Shown: piece by piece, positions 1-9,600 of the stretch
Layout: every line of letters begins with the position of its first letter
How positions within the stretch are numbered: position 1 is the stretch's first letter
From: Proteiniphilum propionicum
Lineage (GTDB): Bacteria; Bacteroidota; Bacteroidia; Bacteroidales; Dysgonomonadaceae
Reading direction: 5' to 3'
Assembly (NCBI RefSeq): GCF_022267555.1
Contig: NZ_CP073586.1
Location: 1,550,001-1,614,000, forward strand
Length of the DNA stretch: 64,000 nt
The notes under the pieces: model-generated
Told to the model about the DNA's origin: nothing
Databases searched by the model: none
Seen by the model: the letters and a program-made list of their open reading frames with translations, nothing else
Position numbers and translations under genes: made by a program

Positions 1-1883
1 TACTCAATATATCCTGGATGGGTTATAAAAACCAGCCACTCTTTGGTAGCTAAAGCTAAATCGACATCATTTTTACACACATCTATCATAGAAGTGTTAT
101 TTACTCCAGCATCAAAGCTCCTCCTGATGATCCTCATTGGATTAAGGGGGGGAATATTAGGGCTTTCCTCTCTTGTTCCAGTTATTAGACTTGCGGAAAA
201 ATATCTTCTAATTATATTGTTAATATCCCCAGTTGTTCCTCCTTGAACTGGAACATATATTGTTGATTTTATACCAAATTGCTTCATAAATAGCTGACTT
301 TTAATCATCTCCAATTCAACATCCTCAAGGGGGATAGTTGTAAGATTCACCTCGCTGTAAGAGTGGCTTGCTATGTCATGACCGTTTGAGTAGAGTTCTA
401 TAATTTGAGCTGGTGTCAATTTTATGGGGTCTGCTTCAACAATGGAATTGGTTGGAACTGCAAATGTGCCTTTTACCCTCTTCTCATTTAAGACATCAAT
501 AAACCACTCGTCTGACGACATACCATCGTCTGCACAAAAAGTTATAATTGGGTGTGGGAGTTTTGGCGGAGTTATAGTGTTGATATAAATATCTTTTACA
601 AATCCTCTTAATGCCTTACTTGTTAAAGGAGCATCAATACCTGCTCTTACCACATCAACTGATGATTGGTTAATTATAGCTGAAGTACCTGATGTAACTG
701 TAAGTGCTGATAATGCAGAACTAATGGGATGTGAAAAACGAACATATGTATCTTCAGTTAGAGTGACATTTACATTAGAATTACTCACAGTTAGATTAAT
801 TTCACCTCTCTTATTTATTCCTATATGTTTTGCATTACCTGTTACAAAAGATTTAAAGTTGTATGTTCCTGCGGGTAAATGATATAACTTTTTCGAGTAT
901 CTCCAATTGTCAGCTACATCTATATTCCCAGATAGATTTATATAGCCAGACCCCCAAATCTCTTCATCCTCTATATTAGATTCAGTCAACTCAGCTATTA
1001 TATTATCTCCAGTGCCTATAATTTTAGCATCCACTAGGCTCTCTATCCCTGTAATTACTTGATTTATTTTCAATGGGTCAATAAAAATTGATAGATTATT
1101 ATTATCTAAGCTTACCCCATCTGTATTAATGTAAATTATGTAATTTGATATAGGAACTTTAACTATGCCTGTGTAAAGCCTTGTATCCCCTGAAAATGTA
1201 TATTGGACTTCATCTATTTCTACAACTACATAAAAAAATGCAGACTCCGTATTTCTTATCCTCGTAATCTTAAATGTACTAGGCAATATGTCTGAAGTAG
1301 TATCAACCCTTAGAATCGAGTTATAACTAACTTGTAGTCTTAAGTAACCTTCAATCTTTTTTATGATATCAGGGATATCCCTTTTTATATACTTTTCATC
1401 AATGTATATCCTTGTTGCATTAGAAGTCGTTTTTAGTTTGCTCTTTATATATGTTATATTAATCTCAGCTAAATTCAATGAGCTAAACGATACTTGATTA
1501 ACCTCAGATTCTCCTACGATAGTGCTTAGTGTTTCACCGGCAGATAGTAAAGATGAACCGTTCCAATAGGAATATCTTATCGTTAATGTAAAATTCCCCC
1601 CTGTTAATCTTGAACTTTCAATCGAGATATCTCTTATATCTCTATCGAGAACTACGCTTACATCAATAACAGCGTCTGCTACACTTGCCCAGTCATCTTT
1701 GTTTATGGCCCAATTTCCAAATGTTTTTTTGTTTAAATCGTCCTCAAGTTTAACTATTCCATTTTTATTTACCTCCAACTCACCCTTCACCTTCTCAAAA
1801 TTCCTATCAATCACACCTCTGTTATCTGCGCCGGTGCCTGATTGTCCGTCCCAGGATTTTATTTTTTCAAGTTCTATTGCCAT
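1..1883 (-). CDS. Phage tail protein with C-terminal polysaccharide deacetylase (NodB-like) domain, 3' end cut off
   Basis: An open frame runs from ATG at 1883 to the window edge (about 627 codons, no stop seen). The first 430 or so residues look like a tail-fibre or baseplate protein (start MAIELEKIKSWDGQSG) and contain no domain I can name. From about residue 440 the sequence reads as a NodB fold: a beta strand ending in CADDG (about 451), GHDIASHSYSEVNL (about 506), and VFITHPGY close to the edge. Family knowledge: the Asp pair and the HSxxH motif bind metal in carbohydrate de-N-acetylases. Here the second histidine is a glutamate (HSYSE). The likely role is to trim acetyl groups from capsule or surface glycan during adsorption. 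It lies downstream of the tail-tip genes. Confidence 0.75.
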   Translation of the reverse strand, partial: MAIELEKIKSWDGQSGTGADNRGVIDRNFEKVKGELEVNKNGIVKLEDDLNKKTFGNWAINKDDWASVADAVIDVSVVLDRDIRDISIESSRLTGGNFTLTIRYSYWNGSSLLSAGETLSTIVGESEVNQVSFSSLNLAEINITYIKSKLKTTSNATRIYIDEKYIKRDIPDIIKKIEGYLRLQVSYNSILRVDTTSDILPSTFKITRIRNTESAFFYVVVEIDEVQYTFSGDTRLYTGIVKVPISNYIIYINTDGVSLDNNNLSIFIDPLKINQVITGIESLVDAKIIGTGDNIIAELTESNIEDEEIWGSGYINLSGNIDVADNWRYSKKLYHLPAGTYNFKSFVTGNAKHIGINKRGEINLTVSNSNVNVTLTEDTYVRFSHPISSALSALTVTSGTSAIINQSSVDVVRAGIDAPLTSKALRGFVKDIYINTITPPKLPHPIITFCADDGMSSDEWFIDVLNEKRVKGTFAVPTNSIVEADPIKLTPAQIIELYSNGHDIASHSYSEVNLTTIPLEDVELEMIKSQLFMKQFGIKSTIYVPVQGGTTGDINNIIRRYFSASLITGTREESPNIPPLNPMRIIRRSFDAGVNNTSMIDVCKNDVDLALATKEWLVFITHPGYIE

Positions 1884-1924
1884 GATTTATATCTTTATTT
1901 TGTTTGTTGAATATTTATGTTTCG

Positions 1925-3778
1925 TTATTTCAATTTAAAAAACTCCCCTTCAATTACTTCTTCCATGCCATCAATATTTATCTTTTTATTGAACTGGAAG
2001 GCACGGTAATATTCACCATTTATCACGAAAGTGTCGCTAATATCAAGATCCTGTAAGGGTGTAAGGAAGCGGAACCGGTATAGTTTGGTTGCATCGATTT
2101 CTGCTTCTTTGCTATATATATGTTCGTTCAAATATTGCAGTGATAATGGATTTTGTATTTCCGGACTGGCAACCACTGTTTTGTGATAGGTTCCGTCCGG
2201 GTGAATGTCAGACATATAACGAGTGTAAGCTTCCGGCATGCCATCAAAAGCAACACTTGTACCGTGCACGGTGTATTGGCGGTCATTCCGGAACATCACA
2301 ATTTGCATTACATCTTTAGTTTCTGTGTCTTCAGATACCAGTGAAGAATCTTTTATTGCATCGTCAACCGATACAAAGTCCTCTTCACCATCAATACTCA
2401 TGCTTAATATTTGTGAGTTCCTTACAACAGGTACCATTAACCAAATCCAGCTGGCAGTGCCTTCATTCATACGATCACGAATAAAAAACTTAATCAGAGC
2501 CATTTCTGCAGGCACAATATCCAGCGTTTCGTCGGCACTTTCTTTATCTGGGTTGTTTTGCAACATTCTATATTCATCTACAAAGGCAGGTACTCCATCT
2601 CTTAAAATCAGTTTTGCGTCCACACGATTACCATCAGGCTCATACAAGTAAATCCAATGTGGATTATGAACAGTCATCATTGAGTTAATTAACGATGGTA
2701 AAGAAGTTGCAGAAGTGGTTATGTTTTGAAACTTATATCTCAATTCACCCAGATCAGTATATTTATAGATATCCGTTTCCGGAAGATTATATTCGATGTT
2801 ACGCTGCCTGTTCATCACCGGATCTTGTTCATCTGTTGCACCAGTGAAATCATCCAAAACAGTAAGTTGAACCAACTCTGCATTTTCATTACTCAAATGA
2901 TTAAACCTGATATCCACTACACCAGTAGTAGGGTTGTAAATAAATCTGCAATTGAGCCAGATCTGAACCTGCTCAATGAATTTCTTCACACTCCAGTCGG
3001 GTAACATGTTAGCAAAACGAAGAGAGGTGTCATTATTCACAATAATTGCATTCTTCCAGGTAGATGAGCTCACAATTTCATTCTCTCCCACCTGGAAGCC
3101 CAAAGCTTCAATTACACGTCTTATTATTGCTGCCAGGTATGGCTGTGGAGAATACAAAACCTTTTTAATTCCAATACTACCAGCTGCAAACATACCCTTT
3201 ATTGCAACCGTGTTGCCATCAAGTCCATAAGTCAGATCATAGCGCGATAATGCACTATTATATGTATAAGTAAACCGATTAAGAAGGTCTCCATCAACTA
3301 ATTCCTGCCCACTAAACACAGTATAAGTGATGTCTGGATCAAGCACCATCAAAAGTTGGAAATCCGTTTGCGGATAAGTAAGATTGAAGTTTGCCGGTAT
3401 ATTAGAAGGAATTGCTGCTGTACCCAGATTCAACTCTCGAATCATCAGATCTTCATCAATTGCATACGTGAAGATCGAATTCTTAAATACCAGCTGAATG
3501 CTCACTACTTCATCTGAGAATTCAAGCACAATACAGAGGCCATGATATTCAGTAGCATTAACCACTAACTTACATGGAAACGACTGAGTTGTATCTTTGC
3601 GCGAATTAGTCCGCTGCAGGTAGCCAAATATATATGCATTTTGAGGCTCCAAAAGCGATACAGTTATGTCAAGTGATGTCTCACCAATTGGATTGATGAA
3701 AGGATTACCCTCAATTATCTCTGTTGAGAAATTCTCCGATAACACCACCTGCTCATTATTCACATACAATTCAGTCAT
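1925..3778 (-). CDS. Phage tail-tip/baseplate protein, unassigned
   Basis: A 617-residue protein starting MTELYVNNEQVVL. It is rich in beta-strand-like segments and lacks signal peptide or membrane segments. I recognise no catalytic motif. Its position after the tape measure and lysis genes and just before the deacetylase tail protein suggests a tail-tip, hub or receptor-binding structural role. That is inference from gene order only. The stop lies 41 bp before the tail-fibre start and the start is 5 bp after the preceding 160-residue gene, so the tail-tip genes are probably cotranscribed. Confidence 0.6.
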   Translation of the reverse strand: MTELYVNNEQVVLSENFSTEIIEGNPFINPIGETSLDITVSLLEPQNAYIFGYLQRTNSRKDTTQSFPCKLVVNATEYHGLCIVLEFSDEVVSIQLVFKNSIFTYAIDEDLMIRELNLGTAAIPSNIPANFNLTYPQTDFQLLMVLDPDITYTVFSGQELVDGDLLNRFTYTYNSALSRYDLTYGLDGNTVAIKGMFAAGSIGIKKVLYSPQPYLAAIIRRVIEALGFQVGENEIVSSSTWKNAIIVNNDTSLRFANMLPDWSVKKFIEQVQIWLNCRFIYNPTTGVVDIRFNHLSNENAELVQLTVLDDFTGATDEQDPVMNRQRNIEYNLPETDIYKYTDLGELRYKFQNITTSATSLPSLINSMMTVHNPHWIYLYEPDGNRVDAKLILRDGVPAFVDEYRMLQNNPDKESADETLDIVPAEMALIKFFIRDRMNEGTASWIWLMVPVVRNSQILSMSIDGEEDFVSVDDAIKDSSLVSEDTETKDVMQIVMFRNDRQYTVHGTSVAFDGMPEAYTRYMSDIHPDGTYHKTVVASPEIQNPLSLQYLNEHIYSKEAEIDATKLYRFRFLTPLQDLDISDTFVINGEYYRAFQFNKKINIDGMEEVIEGEFFKLK

Positions 3779-3783
3779 AATAC

Positions 3784-4266
3784 TTATAAGTAAAAGTCCT
3801 TTACATCAAAACTCACGCTTAGGCCGTTGAAGCCTCCAAATTCCTGATATTCAAATTCAGTATGAAACCCTTTGGCCAACTCATTGTCGGTACTGCAAAA
3901 ATCATTACCCATCAACCTATCCATCAATTTCAGCTTGAAAGCCGATGTTAACTTTTGCAGCATATTATAATGATCCAATTCCTGCTCATCATCGTGAGTG
4001 CCCGGATCAACTTTCTCAATAATATAAAATAGAAGCTTGTTAAGTTCAGCATAATTATCAGCATCAATAATTGCACTATCAGCGCTTGGCATTCTAAAAG
4101 CAAGCACAACACCCGCCAGATCTTTCAGCTTTTTCACAAGATGACTTTCGGTAGGAGAAACAATAATTTTCTTCACCTTAAATGCAAGCATATTATCATC
4201 CAGTTCAGCATTCACTTCAGCTGCAACCTCTTGAAACAACGTTCTTAATTGCTTAACTCCTATCAT
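3784..4266 (-). CDS. Hypothetical phage protein in tail-tip operon
   Basis: A 160-residue soluble protein starting MIGVKQLRTLFQEV. The pattern is mixed alpha/beta with many charged residues and no membrane segment. I recognise no family. Its start overlaps the end of the upstream 280-residue gene by 14 bp, a sign of translational coupling, and its stop is 5 bp from the next gene. The location between the lysis genes and the tail tip suggests a small structural or assembly factor of the tail end, but nothing in the sequence proves it. Confidence 0.6.
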   Translation of the reverse strand: MIGVKQLRTLFQEVAAEVNAELDDNMLAFKVKKIIVSPTESHLVKKLKDLAGVVLAFRMPSADSAIIDADNYAELNKLLFYIIEKVDPGTHDDEQELDHYNMLQKLTSAFKLKLMDRLMGNDFCSTDNELAKGFHTEFEYQEFGGFNGLSVSFDVKDFYL

Positions 4267-5095
4267 TCTTTTTCAATTTATCTGCCAATTGTTTATCACT
4301 CAAAAGCTTCATTAATACCTGAAATAGCAGTGTATCATCTGTCTGCTCAGCATTACCAAACGTTCCGGTATCTGCGAGCGTAAACACTATGCTCATCAAA
4401 CCGATGTTCATCTGATTATTACTATCATCATTAGCGCCCTGGTCAAACAGCGAATCAAAAACCAGGGTATTACCTTCAATTATGAATTCTCCACCCTCAA
4501 TCAGGTATCGATTGAAATATGCGAACCATAAATACACTCCCCATTTAAGATGTTCCGGAACTTTTTCAAAACCTCTTGCATAATGCGAAACATGATGCTT
4601 ATTATACTTTGATCGCATCTTTGCTTCAATCTTCAAGCCTTTTGATTTCTTAAGAGGTTTTCTATATAATATACCACAAAGTGCATCTAGGAAGAAAGGA
4701 TTCTTTTCATTAGTGAATCTATTCATCATGTCAACTGCTGTTCGATACTCACCAAACACCAAATCACTGCCATGCGACTGCGGACCAATAAAACCATATA
4801 TTTCAGGAAGCAGATTCTGAGTAGTAGCAAAGTTTAACAGATAATTACCATCTTCATCTTCAGCAAATATCCATGTAAGCGTTTCAGCAACATCCTGCAC
4901 CAATTTATAATATTGAGCACGTCTATCAATAGCAACAATCTTCCTTTCACCCAGTAGATAATCGGCATACTTAAGAAGTATATCACCGATGGTAACTTCA
5001 TCCGGTTTGGCTTCATGTACCAGTTTAAGGAGATAGGCAAACTGATCAGCTGTCAGTTCCTCCCACATTGTTGGTATTTCAAGATATTTGCTCAT
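4253..5095 (-). CDS. Hypothetical phage protein
   Basis: A 280-residue, mainly alpha-helical soluble protein (start MSKYLEIPTMWEEL). No signal peptide or transmembrane segment is visible. A basic stretch near residues 147-165 is rich in Lys and Arg. I do not recognise the family. It lies 6 bp after the spanin gene and overlaps the following gene by 14 bp, so it belongs to the late lysis/tail-tip transcript. A tail assembly role is possible, but there is no motif to support it. Confidence 0.6.
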   Translation of the reverse strand: MSKYLEIPTMWEELTADQFAYLLKLVHEAKPDEVTIGDILLKYADYLLGERKIVAIDRRAQYYKLVQDVAETLTWIFAEDEDGNYLLNFATTQNLLPEIYGFIGPQSHGSDLVFGEYRTAVDMMNRFTNEKNPFFLDALCGILYRKPLKKSKGLKIEAKMRSKYNKHHVSHYARGFEKVPEHLKWGVYLWFAYFNRYLIEGGEFIIEGNTLVFDSLFDQGANDDSNNQMNIGLMSIVFTLADTGTFGNAEQTDDTLLFQVLMKLLSDKQLADKLKKNDRS

Positions 5096-5101
5096 TTCAA
5101 A

Positions 5102-5602
5102 TTATTTCACTCTGTTATAGATTATGTATAATACTACTGAAGCAATTAAAGCAACCGATAAAACCACCCACAACCATTCAATTCCTTGCACTGGTCGCGA
5201 ATCAGTATCAACTTTCACCATTTCATTCACAACTGTAGAGCTTGTGTCACTCACAATAATATCTTCACTCACGCCAGCTATGGAAACAGTTCGTGCATGT
5301 CGCTCTTTAGTATCCAGTCTTGATAACTGTCGGTCCCGCCACGTTTCAGATACCTTTCGTATGCTACCTGTTGAGTCGAATTCGGTGACTCGTGTGAAAG
5401 TGTGCTCAACTTCAGATCCGCTTCGTTCTGATCTTTCTTCATCAACTGCAGTAACTCGTGTCGTGTCCACAAATCGTTCAACTCGTTCAGTTCTTGAAGT
5501 TGTTTCTTCATTTCTTTGGATGTCCTTCTTTGCTCTACAACTGTTAAGGCTAACACAACAAAGAAGAGCAACAGCAATAATATGTATAAAATCATATCTC
5601 AT
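5102..5602 (-). CDS. Unimolecular spanin (u-spanin) candidate
   Basis: A 166-residue protein with an N-terminal signal ending in the lipobox LNSC (Cys near residue 22), a charged Glu/Arg/Thr/Ser-rich middle of about 110 residues, and one C-terminal transmembrane helix (WLWVVLSVALIASVVLYII, about 143-162). That layout, outer-membrane lipid anchor plus inner-membrane helix in one chain, is the defining architecture of u-spanins such as phage T1 gp11. Such proteins fuse the two membranes in the last step of lysis. The gene begins 7 bp after the amidase stop, which fits a lysis cassette. There is no homology claim here; the call rests on topology and position. A second frame inside the gene (5278-5595) could encode a separate membrane protein. 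Confidence 0.7.
   Translation of the reverse strand: MRYDFIHIIAVALLCCVSLNSCRAKKDIQRNEETTSRTERVERFVDTTRVTAVDEERSERSGSEVEHTFTRVTEFDSTGSIRKVSETWRDRQLSRLDTKERHARTVSIAGVSEDIIVSDTSSTVVNEMVKVDTDSRPVQGIEWLWVVLSVALIASVVLYIIYNRVK
5278..5595 (-). CDS. Embedded out-of-frame ORF, possible i-spanin or holin-like protein
   Basis: A 105-codon frame lies on the same strand inside the u-spanin gene, starting at an ATG 7 bp downstream of the spanin ATG. The product has an N-terminal transmembrane helix (residues 2-21), then a charged helical stretch of coiled-coil character (QRRTSKEMKKQLQELNEL), and a C-terminal part reading YLKRGGTDSYQDWILKS that looks like real protein. Rz-type i-spanins have this topology, and embedded spanin genes are known in lambda. 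However, the hydrophobic start is partly forced by overlap with the signal peptide, and the plus strand is open here too. Real translation is uncertain. Confidence 0.4.
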   Translation of the reverse strand: MILYILLLLLFFVVLALTVVEQRRTSKEMKKQLQELNELNDLWTRHELLQLMKKDQNEADLKLSTLSHESPNSTQQVAYERYLKRGGTDSYQDWILKSDMHELFP

Positions 5603-5609
5603 ATATTAA

Positions 5610-6008
5610 TTATAATTCGGTCTTAACATTAAAACTTGGACATGCTTTAGCTGCGAATTCATTGTGTCCATGCACTGTTGCATTTGGATATTTTTTCAGT
5701 AGTTCATTAACCAAATTGCGTAGTGCAATCTTTTGATTTTCAGTGCGAGTATCTTTAGCATTCATATTACTGTCAACCCCACCTATATAGCAAACACCAA
5801 TGCTGTCTGAATTATGCCCTACTGTATGAGCACCGGCAATATTTTCATTTCTCCCAGGATGAATTGAACCATCTAGGTAAACCACCCAGTGGTATCCAAT
5901 TTGCGCAAAACCTCTATCACGATGCCAGCGATCTATATCTTTTACTGTGTGATGCCTACCCTCCGGAGTAGCAGAACAGTGAATGATTATTTTGCTTATA
6001 TTTCTCAT
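5610..6008 (-). CDS. N-acetylmuramoyl-L-alanine amidase endolysin (amidase_2 type)
   Basis: A 132-residue protein matching the zinc amidase_2/PGRP fold. It starts MRNISKIIIHCSATPEGRHH, with a first zinc His in IIHCSAT. It continues with DRWHRDRGFAQIGYHWVVYL, the GAHTVGHNSDSIGVCYIGG core, and a C-terminal VHGHNEFAAKACPSFNVKTEL holding the second zinc His and Cys. It cleaves the amide between muramic acid and the stem peptide. No signal peptide is present, so release across the membrane needs a holin, possibly the upstream membrane protein, which overlaps this start by 4 bp (ATGA). A full-length single-domain enzyme typical of Bacteroidetes phages. Confidence 0.93.
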   Translation of the reverse strand: MRNISKIIIHCSATPEGRHHTVKDIDRWHRDRGFAQIGYHWVVYLDGSIHPGRNENIAGAHTVGHNSDSIGVCYIGGVDSNMNAKDTRTENQKIALRNLVNELLKKYPNATVHGHNEFAAKACPSFNVKTEL

Positions 6009-6658
6009 TTGGTTAGTAGATTTTGTTTAAACTCTATAAATATACTGTCATACGCCTGCTTAATATTCGTACGCGTACGTGCCTTACTCTTATCGTATAT
6101 CTCAGGAAATGCAACCTCAATCATTTGGTCAATCCACTTTCGGTCCATGTAGTAGTCAACCGTGTGTCCTTTATATGAGAAATTCTTGAAGTACAAAATT
6201 CTCTCATTATGTATATTGTTGATGAACCTGAATAGCTTGGCGCGAGTGGCTTTTTCGTTGCTGATATTATTCTCAGTCTGAATCTGCTCAATTATCTTTA
6301 TTACATTCTCAATGCTTAGTTTGAAGTTGTTTTCGGCAATAGCATATAAAGCAGTGAGAGTGCTTAATCGTGCGTTCTCTGATACAGGAGCAAGGTAATC
6401 CTTCAATTCTTTAAGAGTAACACTTAATGCTTCATTATTACGCTTGTTTTGTTCTTCCATGTTGCGCGTCATACGTCTGTGGCTAACAAAGAAGTAAATG
6501 ATCATCACGGTGCAAAGAATAATTGCGAATGCTGTAATTACTACCATGGCACCATAATTACTAATACTTTCTGCAGTATTAAGTGCACTTTCAGCCATCT
6601 TAGTAGTAGGTTCAATAAAGTTGTCCATTCCTTTCTTTTTGCTTTCAAAATTAGGCAT
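6005..6658 (-). CDS. Single-pass membrane protein of the lysis cassette, holin candidate
   Basis: About 217 residues from the ATG at 6658; a TTG 24 bp upstream would extend the frame but is less likely. One strong transmembrane helix (GAMVVITAFAIILCTVMIIYFFV, about residues 36-58) is followed by a long charged helical cytoplasmic or periplasmic region. The stop overlaps the amidase start by 4 bp, and it directly follows the tape measure gene. Position and membrane segment make it the best holin candidate, but it is longer than usual holins and I recognise no holin family. It could instead be a membrane-anchored lysis regulator. Confidence 0.55.
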   Translation of the reverse strand: MPNFESKKKGMDNFIEPTTKMAESALNTAESISNYGAMVVITAFAIILCTVMIIYFFVSHRRMTRNMEEQNKRNNEALSVTLKELKDYLAPVSENARLSTLTALYAIAENNFKLSIENVIKIIEQIQTENNISNEKATRAKLFRFINNIHNERILYFKNFSYKGHTVDYYMDRKWIDQMIEVAFPEIYDKSKARTRTNIKQAYDSIFIEFKQNLLTK

Positions 6659-6693
6659 GATGGTTCTCAGAAAAAAGGACAAATAAACAACCC

Positions 6694-9600
6694 TTATAAA
6701 CGTGCATTTTTCATAATCCGATCATACATATCATTGCGTTTTCGAGATCCATTCTGGCCATGTATTACAGTATATGCCGGGATGGGATCATCAAGCTTCT
6801 CAGTTAATCGGTTCATAGTAGTGTTGAATCGGTTCAAAGTTTCAAACAGTGCTAAATCGTTTGTTGGTGTGGGTGTAGAATAATCCGCCTGTCTTGATGG
6901 TGATGCAGCATCAAGTCTTGCACGCTCCAAGATCTGACTTGTATTAAGCATTCTAATAGTGCCATCTTTCTGGGCCACATTAAACACATCGAGAAATCGT
7001 TTCACATGTGGGTTTCTAACAGCATCAGCCGTGTTCACAAATTCATTCCTATGTACAACACCGGCTTCTTCATCATCCCTTCCGGCACCGGTATATCCAC
7101 CCGATCTATAACCTGCCTTAGCAGCATCACGCTGTTGTTTAGCAACGGCAATCTGTGAAGCACCAAAAGCTACAGCAGCTGCTGCAGCAATAGGAGCTAA
7201 TGCAAGCCCTACAACAGGTATTTTCAAAGCATTAGCATAAGCCTCAATAGCAGCCTGAGCGGTTGATGCTATAACTCCTGCAACTGTTGTGATAAACTGC
7301 TTATCGGCATACTTTGCGCGAATTTCATTTAGTTTTTTTTCTTTCTCTTCTTCTAGTTTCGCTGCCTGACGTGAATTACTTCCTGCAGCCTGAATCATTT
7401 TATCATACTTCCTCTCAACTGCCATTTCTTCAGAGCGTTGGAAATTTGACATTGCGCCTGATAAGTCACTTGAAATATTTGCTATGCTATCAGTTGCAGC
7501 ATAAGTAATTTCTAAATATTTATCCAGGTATTCTTTTCTCAACTGAAATAAAGCCTCCTGATGCTCTTTCTCAGTTATCATTTCATTTTTCAGCTGAACA
7601 TCTAATACTGCTTTTCTATCCTTATAACTTTCAGCCACCCATTTATCATCATCCTCTTCTTTAGCTTCTTCCCTGGGACGATTTTTCAGTTTATCTAGAT
7701 GTTCTTTTTGAAGCTTCTGAAGAAAAGTGTATCTCCGGTTAGATTCTGCAATGAGTTTGTCAGTTAACTGAATTTCCAAATCAATAGTGTCCTGGTCATG
7801 TTTTTCATACAACAATTTCATTTTGTTGATATGTTCAACCTCTTTCTGAAATGAGATCTCCCTGAACTCTTCTTCAGTAACATCTTTTGCAAGCAAGCTC
7901 TGTTTTAATACAAGAAGCTCTTCCTGTTGACTTCTTTTCAAAGCATCCAATTCTTCTTTAAATGGATCCGCCTCTTTTGTTTTGTTTTTCTTTCCCTTAT
8001 CCTGCCCATCAGGATCAACATTGGCAAATCTATTATTATATACCTTCTGAGCAATGGCAAGATATTCATTTGCAGTATCACGATTATTTTTAATCCATTT
8101 CTTTAACTGTACCTCACTCATTTTGTTAAACTGAGCTTCCTGCCTCAGTTCATCTTCTCTTTGTTGCACCCTTTCGGCTAACGATTTGCCTGACAACTCA
8201 TTTATATAAGTTTCAGTTCCGAGAACCAATGTTCTTAATTTATCAGAACGATCAGCCAAAGCTCTCAACTCATCATCTGTGTAAGGCACTTCCATATAAG
8301 TACCACCACCCATAGCATTTTGTTGAACATAAATAGATTTGGTACCTCGATCTCTGGATCTTGTCACTTCATCAAGTTCTTTTCTATACTCCTCAAGATT
8401 CTTAGTCTCTTCAGCAATGGCACTTCTATTCATCACCTCCAGCTTGGCAGTTTCAGCTGCAATAAACTCACGAACTTTTGCGGTATTTATAGTAAGAATA
8501 TTTCCATATTTATCAAATTCTATAGCAGCACTCGGAACAGCATCGTTTAGCTTTCCAATAACTTCATTAAGCTCCCTTTGCTCATCTTTATTCAGTTTAG
8601 TTTTTGCTCTCAACTCTTCATACCTGTCAATCAGATCTGGTAATGTAATATTAAGATCAGCAACCTTTTTAATCTGGTCCTCAAACTGCTTAGATGATGC
8701 TTCCTGTCCTTGTATTAATTTCGTCAACCCTTCAGCAAAACGTGTAGAGAAATCATCCCACCCAGATCTGAATTTCACAAAGAAGTTACCCACAGCTAAC
8801 TGCAAGTTTTCCCAAGCAATTTTCTTTCGCTGTGCAGCATCAGCTGCAGTGTCAATCACTTCACCGGCTTCAGACATCTCTTCATCTATAATGTTGCCTA
8901 CTGCAGTGGCCATGTCGCCAGACTTCTTAAATTCTTCGCGAATCCTAACTGCTGATATTCCGAGATTATCCAAAATGAGAGGAGATTTCCTACCTATACC
9001 CATAATTATAGATTCAGAAAGATAATCCACACTCTCACCGGTATCGCGCGCCCTATTTTGTGCAAACTGAAGCAATTTACCCAGTTGTGATAGTGGTATA
9101 TCAAAGTTCTCAGCTCTAACAGCCAAGGTCATTAACGACAGATCAGAAACTAACCCCTTTGTTTGTTTCCTTAATTCATTCAAATAATCTCTGTTTGCAA
9201 TACGATTAAAAGCATGGTCAATACCCTGTGCTGCTGCCGCCATTTCCACACCTTGTTGAATAAAAGCACGTGCTTTATTGGCTAAATCTGCCAACATCAT
9301 TGCTCCCTTTGTAAGCATATTACCGGCAAACACACCTTTTAAAACGGTGAGAAAACCCCCTTTACCGGAAGGTACTGCATTAAGTTGCTGTTGAACACCT
9401 TTTGAGTTATCTTTCAACTCTTTCATGCGGTTATTAACAGCTGCAGCTTGTTTTTCCAGTTCTTCGTACTCTTTAGTGCCGGGCCTTAACTGTGTGAGCA
9501 AAGAATTAATGCTTTTCTGAGTCTTAATCAACTCCTTCATTGTCATGTTAGTAATTCCGATGGAATCCCTAACCTTATCCTGTTCAGCACGAAGCTCTTT

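Noticed and set aside
5124-5609. 161-codon plus-strand ORF across the spanin gene
   Set aside because: It is the antisense of the lysis genes; the minus-strand frame has the lipobox, transmembrane helix and operon context.
8339-9025. 228-codon plus-strand ORF within the tape measure gene
   Set aside because: Antisense shadow of a coiled-coil coding sequence, Ser/Leu-rich, with no domain or promoter.
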